Assembly (NCBI GenBank): GCA_964456185.1
Contig: CAYVZZ010000123.1
Span: forward strand, 1 to 6,637
Source of the DNA: CAYVZZ01 sp964456185
GTDB taxonomy: Bacteria; Pseudomonadota; Gammaproteobacteria; Pseudomonadales; Alcanivoracaceae
Length of the DNA stretch: 6,637 bases
Direction of reading: 5' to 3'
Shown: piece by piece, positions 1 to 4,700 of the stretch
Position numbering within the stretch: the stretch's first letter is position 1
Layout of the letters: each line of letters starts with the position of its first letter
Notes under the pieces: model-generated
What the model was told of the DNA's origin: nothing
What the model saw: the letters and a program-made list of their open reading frames with translations, nothing else
The model's database searches: none
Made by a program: the position numbers and the translations under genes

Positions 1-499
1 TAAAGAGAATGTCGATAAGACCCACGCCCACAAATACCAGCAGTAGCCAGACGATTTGTTGCCAGACTGCGGTTTGGTTGGCTTGACGGGGACGCGCCAC
101 GATGGCGGCAATGGCAATCAGCCCCAGCAACAACCCCACTGATTTGTTAACCGACAAGCTTTCGCCAAACAAGGTGAAAGCTGCCAGTAGTGGAATGAGT
201 AATGACAGGCGCTGGGCGGCATCGGTGGCCACCATGCCGGCTTTTTCCACAGCAACGGCGAACACAAAAAAGATGCTTGGCATGAGAAAGCCCAGCAAGG
301 TCAACACCCACCAGGCACGGCTATCCCAGGGTAGGTTTAACATGGCCATGGTCGGCTGAAACAGCCAGCCGGCAATGACGATGGCGACAAGATAACCACC
401 GGTAATGACTTGGCGTAAATCCAACCGCCAGCCGGTGGCTAATTTGAATAGCACCGACACACTGACACTGCATAAAATACTAATGACAATGTAGTGCAT
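1..499 (-). CDS. DMT-superfamily (EamA-like) transporter, 3' end outside window
   Basis: The minus-strand frame is open from an ATG at 499-497 to the window edge (166 codons, C-terminus missing). The protein starts MHYIVISILCSVSVSVLFKL and is very hydrophobic, with about six membrane segments visible near residues 3-19, 30-48, 63-83, 97-112, 118-135 and 149-166. The stretch with EKAG (85-88), a run of small residues, then P103 and the GES motif (112-114) at the end of a helix resembles the repeat unit of EamA/DMT permeases, which are inner-membrane exporters of about 280-300 residues. The substrate cannot be told. An AAGGA ribosome-binding site lies at 506-510. The start is 12 bases after the mnmE stop, so it is probably the distal gene of the rpmH-mnmE transcript. 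The family is inferred from topology and these weak motifs only. Confidence 0.72.
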   Translation of the reverse strand, partial: MHYIVISILCSVSVSVLFKLATGWRLDLRQVITGGYLVAIVIAGWLFQPTMAMLNLPWDSRAWWVLTLLGFLMPSIFFVFAVAVEKAGMVATDAAQRLSLLIPLLAAFTLFGESLSVNKSVGLLLGLIAIAAIVARPRQANQTAVWQQIVWLLLVFVGVGLIDILF

Positions 500-511
500 G
501 AACTGTCCTTG

Positions 512-1882
512 TTATTTTCCGATGCAAAAACTGCCAAAGATTTCGCCCAGTAAATTATCGGCGGTAAAGGCACCGGTGATGGCCTCCAATGCGGATTGCG
601 CCTGACGCAAATCTTCTGCCAGCAATTCACCGGCTTGATGGCCTTGCAAATTGCTCTCACCAATTGCCAGGCAATCCAGGCAGTCATCCAAGGCTTGCAA
701 GTGTCGTCGGCGGGCACTGAAGGGAGTCGCGGCACTATCTGTCCAGCCCGCCATGTGTTTAATGTGCCGGGTTAATTCACCCAATCCGTCCCCCCCCTTG
801 GCGGAAATCGCAAATACCGGCTTTCCTTCATAGTCGCTTTGGCGACCCGCAGTAATACCACTCAAATCACATTTGTTTAGCACCCATACCACTTGTTGCT
901 CGGCCAAATTGGCTGCACTGCCTAGCAGTTCGGCATAGGCGGTTTTATCCGGTTGGTGTGCCGTGCTATCCACCATAAAGACGATGGCATCGGCTTGGTT
1001 AACCGCCCGGCGCGCCCGATTGATGCCTTCTTGCTCAATCACATCATCACTATCACGAAGGCCGGCGGTATCCACCAGATTTACCGGGATTCCATCCAGC
1101 ACAACTTGCTGGGTGAGCAGGTCACGGGTGGTGCCCGCCTGCTCGGTGACAATGGCCGTGTCTTCACCGGTCAACTGATTGAGCAATGACGATTTACCGG
1201 CGTTGGGTTTCCCGACCAGCACCAGGGTTATGCCATCACGTAGCAAACGGCCGCGGTCGGCAGCAGCACGCACCGACTTCACCTGCTTGACCAAGTCAGT
1301 TAACTTGCTGGCAATATGCCCATCGGAGAGAAAATCAATTTCTTCTTCGGGAAAATCAATGGCCGCTTCAACATACACACGCAGCTGAATCAATGCCTCA
1401 ACCAGAGCATCCACCTGCTTGGAGAATGCCCCCTGTAAAGAACGATGCGCAGCTTGCGCCGCCTGACGCGTGCCGGCATCAATCATGTCGGCAATGGCTT
1501 CGGCCTGGGTTAAATCCAGTTTGTCATTGAGAAAAGCGCGCAAAGAAAAGTCGCCAGGACCGGCTTGTGTGGCACCGGCTTCGATGCAGGCAGCGACCAG
1601 CATATCGAGAATCACCGGCCCGCCATGGCCTTGCAGCTCGACCACATCTTCGCCGGTAAAGGAATGGGGGGCGGGAAAATATAATGCCAGCCCTTCGTCT
1701 AACCAGTCGCCATTAATGGTATTAAATTGACAAAAATACGCATGGCGCGGCTGAAATTCGTCTCGTTTTGTTAGCTTTTTAGCAATAGTAAGCGCTAACT
1801 CACCAGACAACCTTACGATGCCGATACCGCCACGGCCGGGAGCCGTGGCAATGGCGACTAGGGTGTCCTTTTGCCCCGCCAT
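512..1882 (-). CDS. mnmE: tRNA uridine-5-carboxymethylaminomethyl(34) synthesis GTPase MnmE
   Basis: The product is 456 residues, the usual family length (E. coli about 454). MnmE works with MnmG in the cytoplasm to make the cmnm5/nm5 modification at wobble U34 of several tRNAs, using a folate one-carbon donor. The N-terminal folate-binding domain starts MAGQKDTLVAIATAPGRGG. An embedded Ras-like G domain shows G1 GKPNAGKS (224-231), G2 GTTRD (250-254), G3 DTAG (271-274), G4 NKCD (336-339) and G5 SAK (360-362). The protein ends in the family signature FCIGK (452-456), with the catalytically important Cys at 453. All key motifs are intact. The ATG lies 3 bases after the yidC stop with an AAGG upstream, so translation is probably coupled. 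The usual partner gene mnmG does not follow it here. Confidence 0.98.
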   Translation of the reverse strand: MAGQKDTLVAIATAPGRGGIGIVRLSGELALTIAKKLTKRDEFQPRHAYFCQFNTINGDWLDEGLALYFPAPHSFTGEDVVELQGHGGPVILDMLVAACIEAGATQAGPGDFSLRAFLNDKLDLTQAEAIADMIDAGTRQAAQAAHRSLQGAFSKQVDALVEALIQLRVYVEAAIDFPEEEIDFLSDGHIASKLTDLVKQVKSVRAAADRGRLLRDGITLVLVGKPNAGKSSLLNQLTGEDTAIVTEQAGTTRDLLTQQVVLDGIPVNLVDTAGLRDSDDVIEQEGINRARRAVNQADAIVFMVDSTAHQPDKTAYAELLGSAANLAEQQVVWVLNKCDLSGITAGRQSDYEGKPVFAISAKGGDGLGELTRHIKHMAGWTDSAATPFSARRRHLQALDDCLDCLAIGESNLQGHQAGELLAEDLRQAQSALEAITGAFTADNLLGEIFGSFCIGK

Positions 1883-1885
1883 GGA

Positions 1886-3625
1886 TCAGCCTTTTTCAAT
1901 GCGACGGGTAATCCAGTATTGCTGGGAAATCGACAGGATGTTGTTGGTCACATAGTAAAGCACCAAGCCCGACGGGAAGAAGGCAAAGAAAACACCCATG
2001 CCAATTGGCATCCACTTCATTACCTTGGCCTGAGTAGGATTGGTCGGTGTCGGATTCAATTGGAATTGAACGTACATGGCCGCGGCCATAATGATCGGCA
2101 GAATGAAGTAAGGATCCATGGAGGACAGGTCCTGAATCCAGCCATAAAAAGGCGCTTGGCGCAGCTCAACGGAATACAGCAACACATAATAGAGGGCGAT
2201 GAACACTGGTGCCTGAATCACCATGGGCAGACAGCCGCCCACCGGGTTAATTTTCTCCCGCTTGTACAACTTCATCATTTCCATTTGCAGCTTTTGCTTG
2301 TCGTCCTTGTATTGCTGCTTCATGCGCTGCATCTGTGGTGCCACCTTGCGCATTTTTGCCATGGAACGGTAGCTGGTTGCCGACAACTTAAAGAACAACA
2401 ATTTAATAATGATGGTCAGCAAAATGATTGCCAGACCCCAGTTCCCTACCCCAAAGCCTAGGTTGAAGTGATTACCAAAGAGGGTGAAATCACCACTTTC
2501 CAAGAACACCAGCGCGGCGAAAATGGGTTCAGCAATAAACCAGGACCAGCCATAGTCGATAGTTTTCGCCAGCCCTGGCGTCACGGCTTGCAGGCGTTTT
2601 TGGATCTTCGGTCCGGCATAAAGACGTGTTGAAAAATGGCCGCTTTTGCCCGCAGCGACAGTTTGAGCAGGTGTCACATAATTAAGGTAGTAATGATACT
2701 TCTCACCACCCAAGGATTTTTTCACCGCAGTATATTTGTTATTGGCATCCGCATTGCCTATCCAGGCCGTCAGGAAATAATGTTGCGACAGCCCAATCCA
2801 GCCGCCTTCGCGTTGCAGTGAAAAAGGTTTTGCCTTACGCAGTGGAATGTCATCGAAATCCAGCTTGGTATAGTTATCTTCCTTGTTGTAATAAACGCCG
2901 CCCAAAAAGGTTGCCATGGTGGCAAAGCCTTTCTTGGTAACACTGGGATCATTACTGCTGTCACGCAATAGCTGCCCAAAGAAAGAGCCTGTCCAGGTTT
3001 CACCAGACTGATTAATCACCTTGGTGTCTAGCGTGATGACATAGCTGTCACGTGAAAAACCATAACGCTTAATGACCGTCATGCCTTGTTGGCCTTTATA
3101 GGTCAGCTCGACCGTTAGTTTGTCCTGCCCTTTCTGCAAAGTAAATTGCGACTTGTCCGCTTGAAACAGAGGGCTCGCCAACTGAGTCGCCGGATTTTGA
3201 TCGACTAAACCTGAATTAGCCTCGAACAAACGCTTACCATTTGAAAGCAGTGAAAAAGCGCTGTCGGGTTTATCCAGGCTTACCGGATAGGCACGCAACT
3301 GAAGCGACTGAATGCCTGCACCCTGCAAATTAATGGTGACGTCCAATAAATCGGTTTTTACGTTAACCAATTGATTTTTATTGGTTTTTTGGGTCGTTCC
3401 TTTATCGGGCGCCGTATCGGTAACCGGAACCCCAGTTTTTGTTTTAGTCTGGCCGGTATGCACTTGTGGCACCATAGCGCCGTTTTCTGTCGATTGCTCA
3501 ACGGACTGTGAGGCAGGCGTGGTGGATGCAGTTTCCTGCCCATTGAATTGCCCCTGCCAACTGATCAACATCAAATAAGCAACGATGGCAATGGCGACAA
3601 TTAATAAGGTGCGACGAATTTCCAT
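1886..3625 (-). CDS. yidC: Membrane protein insertase YidC/Oxa1 (long Gram-negative form)
   Basis: The product has 579 residues from the ATG at 3625-3623. This start gives the family N-terminus MEIRRTLLIVAIAIVAYLML, an uncleaved first membrane helix (about 6-22). An in-frame ATG 21 codons upstream lies inside rnpA and adds an unrelated polar leader, so I rejected it. YidC inserts proteins into the inner membrane alone or with SecYEG. A polar linker rich in T, Q and S (about 24-88) leads to the periplasmic domain (about 89-345). The conserved insertase core follows: VGNWG (393-397), TM2 with Lys408 at the usual groove-Arg/Lys position, a charged cytoplasmic loop with SYRSMAKM (418-425), NPVGGCLPM (460-468), SVELRQAPF (485-493) and FPSGLVLYY (550-558). 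About 14 extra residues precede VGNWG compared with E. coli. The ribosome-binding site is weak (AGG, about 8 bases upstream). Confidence 0.98.
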   Translation of the reverse strand: MEIRRTLLIVAIAIVAYLMLISWQGQFNGQETASTTPASQSVEQSTENGAMVPQVHTGQTKTKTGVPVTDTAPDKGTTQKTNKNQLVNVKTDLLDVTINLQGAGIQSLQLRAYPVSLDKPDSAFSLLSNGKRLFEANSGLVDQNPATQLASPLFQADKSQFTLQKGQDKLTVELTYKGQQGMTVIKRYGFSRDSYVITLDTKVINQSGETWTGSFFGQLLRDSSNDPSVTKKGFATMATFLGGVYYNKEDNYTKLDFDDIPLRKAKPFSLQREGGWIGLSQHYFLTAWIGNADANNKYTAVKKSLGGEKYHYYLNYVTPAQTVAAGKSGHFSTRLYAGPKIQKRLQAVTPGLAKTIDYGWSWFIAEPIFAALVFLESGDFTLFGNHFNLGFGVGNWGLAIILLTIIIKLLFFKLSATSYRSMAKMRKVAPQMQRMKQQYKDDKQKLQMEMMKLYKREKINPVGGCLPMVIQAPVFIALYYVLLYSVELRQAPFYGWIQDLSSMDPYFILPIIMAAAMYVQFQLNPTPTNPTQAKVMKWMPIGMGVFFAFFPSGLVLYYVTNNILSISQQYWITRRIEKG

Positions 3626-3665
3626 GGGGATAACCTGAAATGGAGGAAAATCAGGCGGCAGTTTC

Positions 3666-4052
3666 TCAACCTTGCGCTGTCTTGGCAAGCAAACCTTGCC
3701 ACAGCGGGGTTAATTGCTGGCGAATGGCATTGTTATCACCAGCAGGAAGCCGCCTTAGTAAAATGAGGATGTCTAGATTGGCTAGTGCCATTTGTTGCAA
3801 ACGAAAGCTTTCTCGACACAGCCGTTTGACTTGATTGCGGTCAACAGCCCGCTTGGCTTTTCGTTTTCCTACGACTAATCCCAAGCGGGCATGGGGCAAC
3901 TGGTTATGGCGTGCTAATAACAGAAAAGCTCTGTTTGATACCTTGTAATCCGGTTGATCAAACAGAGCTTGAAATTCGTGTTGCTGTAGCAGGCGTTGCC
4001 GAGGCTGAAATGTCAGCTTAGCTGCCAAAGAGTGCAAACTACACTCATTCAT
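3666..4052 (-). CDS. rnpA: Ribonuclease P protein component
   Basis: The product has 128 residues (E. coli 119). It is the small basic protein cofactor of RNase P, which binds the catalytic RNA and helps cleave the 5' leader of pre-tRNAs. The family signature RNQVKRLCRESFR is at residues 72-84, preceded by ARLGLVVGKRKAKRAV (55-70), the conserved basic strand and helix entry. The chosen ATG (4052-4050) is 3 bases from the rpmH stop and has no clear Shine-Dalgarno sequence, so coupling to rpmH is likely. Homology becomes convincing only from about residue 16 (FQPRQRLL), so a slightly later non-ATG start such as one of the TTG codons within the first 10 residues is possible. The neighbours rpmH upstream and yidC downstream are the standard ones, but yidD is missing from the 40-base gap to yidC. 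Confidence 0.95.
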   Translation of the reverse strand: MNECSLHSLAAKLTFQPRQRLLQQHEFQALFDQPDYKVSNRAFLLLARHNQLPHARLGLVVGKRKAKRAVDRNQVKRLCRESFRLQQMALANLDILILLRRLPAGDNNAIRQQLTPLWQGLLAKTAQG

Positions 4053-4055
4053 TGA

Positions 4056-4190
4056 TTAGGCAGACAAACGCTTACGACCCTTTGCGCGACGACGGGACAA
4101 TACTTTGCGCCCGTTTTTTGTTGCCATGCGCGCCCGGAAGCCGTGGTTGTGCTTGCGCTTCAAGTTGCTGGGTTGAAAAGTTCTTTTCAT
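4056..4190 (-). CDS. rpmH: 50S ribosomal protein L34
   Basis: This is a 44-codon gene read on the minus strand from ATG (4190-4188) to TAA (4058-4056). The protein begins MKRTFQPSNLKRKHNHGFR and continues with ARMATKNGRKVLSRRRAKG, ending RKRLSA. This is the very basic L34 protein, near identical in length and pattern to its bacterial homologues (E. coli 46 residues). L34 is a late-assembling protein of the large ribosomal subunit. It is the first gene of the minus-strand cluster, with a strong promoter about 30-65 bases upstream. A weak GAG-type ribosome-binding site sits about 9 bases before the ATG. The gene is short enough to be missed by length-filtered gene calling, but its identity is clear. 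Confidence 0.98.
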   Translation of the reverse strand: MKRTFQPSNLKRKHNHGFRARMATKNGRKVLSRRRAKGRKRLSA

Positions 4191-4209
4191 GGCGTAAATC
4201 TCGTCGAAT

Positions 4210-4256
4210 GTTGACAGGAAGGGCGCATTTTATGGCGTCCTCCAAAGCCTGTCAAC
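4210..4256. repeat. 9-bp inverted repeat bracketing the rpmH promoter
   Basis: GTTGACAGG (4210-4218) and CCTGTCAAC (4248-4256) are perfect reverse complements separated by 29 bases. On the minus strand one arm contains the whole -35 hexamer and the other falls just after the predicted transcription start. The -10 and spacer lie between them. It could be a paired operator or chance resemblance to a second TTGACA. A smaller inverted repeat, CAACC/GGTTG (4253-4257 and 4266-4270), abuts it. Confidence 0.6.
4227..4255 (-). promoter_or_regulatory. sigma70 promoter of the rpmH-rnpA-yidC-mnmE cluster
   Basis: On the minus strand a perfect -35 box TTGACA (4255-4250) is separated by exactly 17 bases from a -10 box TAAAAT (4232-4227). 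Transcription should start near 4220, about 30 bases before the rpmH ATG. The bases just upstream of the -35 include an A/T stretch (ATTTTAA) that could act like an UP element. The near-consensus structure fits the high expression expected for a ribosomal protein gene. The -35 lies inside one arm of the 9-bp inverted repeat at 4210-4256. Confidence 0.85.
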
Positions 4257-4306
4257 CGTTAAAATGGTTGTTCAGACAGACAGTGTAATGCGAGTCAGTG
4301 TGTCGT

Positions 4307-4315
4307 TTATTCACA
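4307..4315 (+). promoter_or_regulatory. DnaA box TTATTCACA
   Basis: Full match to TTATNCACA. It lies on the rpmH side of the AT-rich segment, separated from the other good boxes, so the unwinding region is flanked by DnaA sites on both sides. A degenerate copy (TTGTTCACG, two mismatches) follows at 4319-4327. Confidence 0.75.
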
Positions 4316-4360
4316 GTCTTGTTCACGATAGGAATTTGGCAAAATTTTCGCAATCGACGC

Positions 4361-4412
4361 GTTCTATAATAATAAGTATTAAGAATTTAAAATCTTTTAT
4401 TCGTTATATTTA
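4361..4412. other. AT-rich DNA unwinding element
   Basis: Of 52 bases only 7 are G or C (87% AT). It ends 4 bases before a perfect DnaA box. Within it AATCTTTTATTCG (4391-4403) matches the right-hand E. coli 13-mer GATCTCTTATTAG at 10 of 13 positions. It is 13 bases from the box, the same gap as I recall in E. coli. Clear counterparts of the left and middle 13-mers are not visible. Confidence 0.75.
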
Positions 4413-4416
4413 GTCT

Positions 4417-4425
4417 TGTGGATAA
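4417..4425 (-). promoter_or_regulatory. DnaA box TTATCCACA (R1-like, perfect)
   Basis: The plus strand reads TGTGGATAA, a perfect high-affinity box in reverse orientation. It is placed directly beside the AT-rich segment, as R1 is in E. coli oriC. It is the most likely nucleation point for the DnaA filament that opens the origin. Confidence 0.9.
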
Positions 4426-4481
4426 GTTATGAGGAGTTAGGTTTCTCCAGTTGAATCATATAGTTGCATTGAATACAACCT

Positions 4482-4490
4482 TGTTGATAA
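4482..4490 (-). promoter_or_regulatory. DnaA box, one mismatch (TTATCAACA)
   Basis: The plus strand reads TGTTGATAA, one base from the consensus and in the same orientation as the R1-like box 56 bases away. It is a probable lower-affinity site inside the origin. Confidence 0.5.
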
Positions 4491-4506
4491 GCGGCAAAAG
4501 GAAATC

Positions 4507-4519
4507 TCACAAGTTGTGA
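4507..4519. repeat. 13-bp palindrome inside oriC
   Basis: TCACAA-G-TTGTGA is a perfect inverted repeat with 6-base arms around one central base. It sits midway between the R1-like and R4-like boxes. The arms do not match a DnaA box. It could be a dimeric protein site; no known regulator is assigned. Confidence 0.45.
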
Positions 4520-4536
4520 TGTCTTGTGGGGTAAAA

Positions 4537-4552
4537 TTCGCATTTTAGCGAA
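4537..4552. repeat. Small inverted repeat inside oriC
   Basis: TTCGC (4537-4541) and GCGAA (4548-4552) form a 5-base stem with a 6-base AT-rich loop. It has no following T-run and is not a convincing terminator. Its role is unknown. Confidence 0.35.
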
Positions 4553-4561
4553 ACAGGCTTT

Positions 4562-4570
4562 TTATCCCCA
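4562..4570 (+). promoter_or_regulatory. DnaA box, one mismatch (TTATCCCCA)
   Basis: One mismatch to TTATCCACA, in the same orientation as the perfect box 34 bases downstream. It is a plausible weak site of the right half of the origin. Confidence 0.5.
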
Positions 4571-4585
4571 ATTGCTTCCCCCATC

Positions 4586-4598
4586 CATCAAGAAGTTA
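4586..4598 (+). promoter_or_regulatory. IHF-like binding site
   Basis: CATCAAGAAGTTA agrees with the IHF consensus WATCAANNNNTTR at all defined positions but the first. It overlaps the perfect box at 4596-4604 by three bases. In E. coli the oriC IHF site lies next to R1, so this location would be different. The match is short and may be chance. Confidence 0.3.
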
Positions 4599-4604
4599 TC
4601 CACA
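4596..4604 (+). promoter_or_regulatory. DnaA box TTATCCACA (R4-like, perfect)
   Basis: Perfect consensus box pointing toward the R1-like box. The two are 188 bp apart measured over their outer ends. It closes the right side of the origin about 100 bases before the dnaA start and may also influence dnaA transcription. Confidence 0.9.
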
Positions 4605-4624
4605 GTTTTTACACTGAGTTGTTC

Positions 4625-4633
4625 TGTGGCTAA
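4625..4633 (-). promoter_or_regulatory. DnaA box, one mismatch (TTAGCCACA), in dnaA promoter region
   Basis: The plus strand reads TGTGGCTAA. It covers the position expected for the -35 of the candidate dnaA promoter, with its end 15 bases before the -10-like TATAGAAT. This placement would suit autorepression by DnaA, a known theme in E. coli. Confidence 0.5.
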
Positions 4634-4648
4634 GCCACCCTCTCTCGG

Positions 4649-4656
4649 TATAGAAT
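4649..4656 (+). promoter_or_regulatory. Candidate -10 region of the dnaA promoter
   Basis: TATAGAAT contains two overlapping -10-like hexamers, TATAGA and TAGAAT, 44 bases before the GTG start. No good -35 box is seen at 16-18 bases upstream, and no extended -10 TG is present. An activator or another start site is possible. Transcription would begin near 4662. Confidence 0.35.
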
Positions 4657-4661
4657 GATGC

Positions 4662-4677
4662 ACAAGCTTTTGCTTGT
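4662..4677 (+). other. Stem-loop in the dnaA leader
   Basis: ACAAGC (4662-4667) and GCTTGT (4672-4677) pair around a TTTT loop. If the -10 at 4649-4656 is used, this hairpin would lie at the extreme 5' end of dnaA mRNA, 11 bases before the ribosome-binding site. It may stabilise the message or be incidental. Confidence 0.4.
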
Positions 4678-4688
4678 TTCATCTGCTC

Positions 4689-4693
4689 AAGGA
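4689..4693 (+). promoter_or_regulatory. dnaA ribosome-binding site
   Basis: AAGGA lies 7 bases before the GTG at 4701. It decides this start over an in-frame TTG at 4674, which would add nine residues foreign to the family and lacks such a site. Confidence 0.85.
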
Positions 4694-4700
4694 TTTTTAC

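Larger units (their letters stand above)
4307..4633. other. oriC: Chromosomal replication origin oriC
   Basis: This is the core of the 510-base gap (4191-4700) between divergent rpmH and dnaA, the standard oriC position in many gammaproteobacteria. It contains three consensus DnaA boxes (TTATNCACA) and three one-mismatch boxes, an AT-rich unwinding segment next to the first perfect box, and an IHF-like site. The two perfect TTATCCACA boxes face each other and span 188 bp end to end (4417-4604), close to the R1-R4 distance in E. coli (about 189 bp from memory). No GATC occurs between 4191 and 4700. No ORF in this stretch resembles a gene. The exact functional limits cannot be fixed from sequence. 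Confidence 0.92.

Noticed and set aside
1871..2461. 196-codon plus-strand reading frame opposite yidC
   Set aside because: It is a His- and Leu-rich antisense shadow of the conserved yidC coding region with no recognisable protein features.
3626..3688. Longer yidC start giving 21 extra N-terminal residues
   Set aside because: The extension lies largely in rnpA, is polar, and is unlike any YidC. The internal ATG gives the exact family N-terminus.
4052..4288. 78-codon plus-strand frame across rpmH and its promoter
   Set aside because: It is antisense to L34 and overlaps a strong promoter. The protein has no family resemblance.
4336..4370. TATAAT at 4365-4370 with TTGGCA upstream as a promoter
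   Set aside because: The spacer is 23 bases, too long for sigma70, and the TATAAT lies in a segment that is AT-rich for unwinding.
4525..4533. TGTGGGGTA as a further DnaA box
   Set aside because: It has three mismatches to the consensus, which is too weak to call from sequence.
4674..4700. TTG start for dnaA upstream of the GTG
   Set aside because: It adds nine non-homologous residues and lies inside the leader hairpin, while the GTG has a well-placed AAGGA site and matches the family start.
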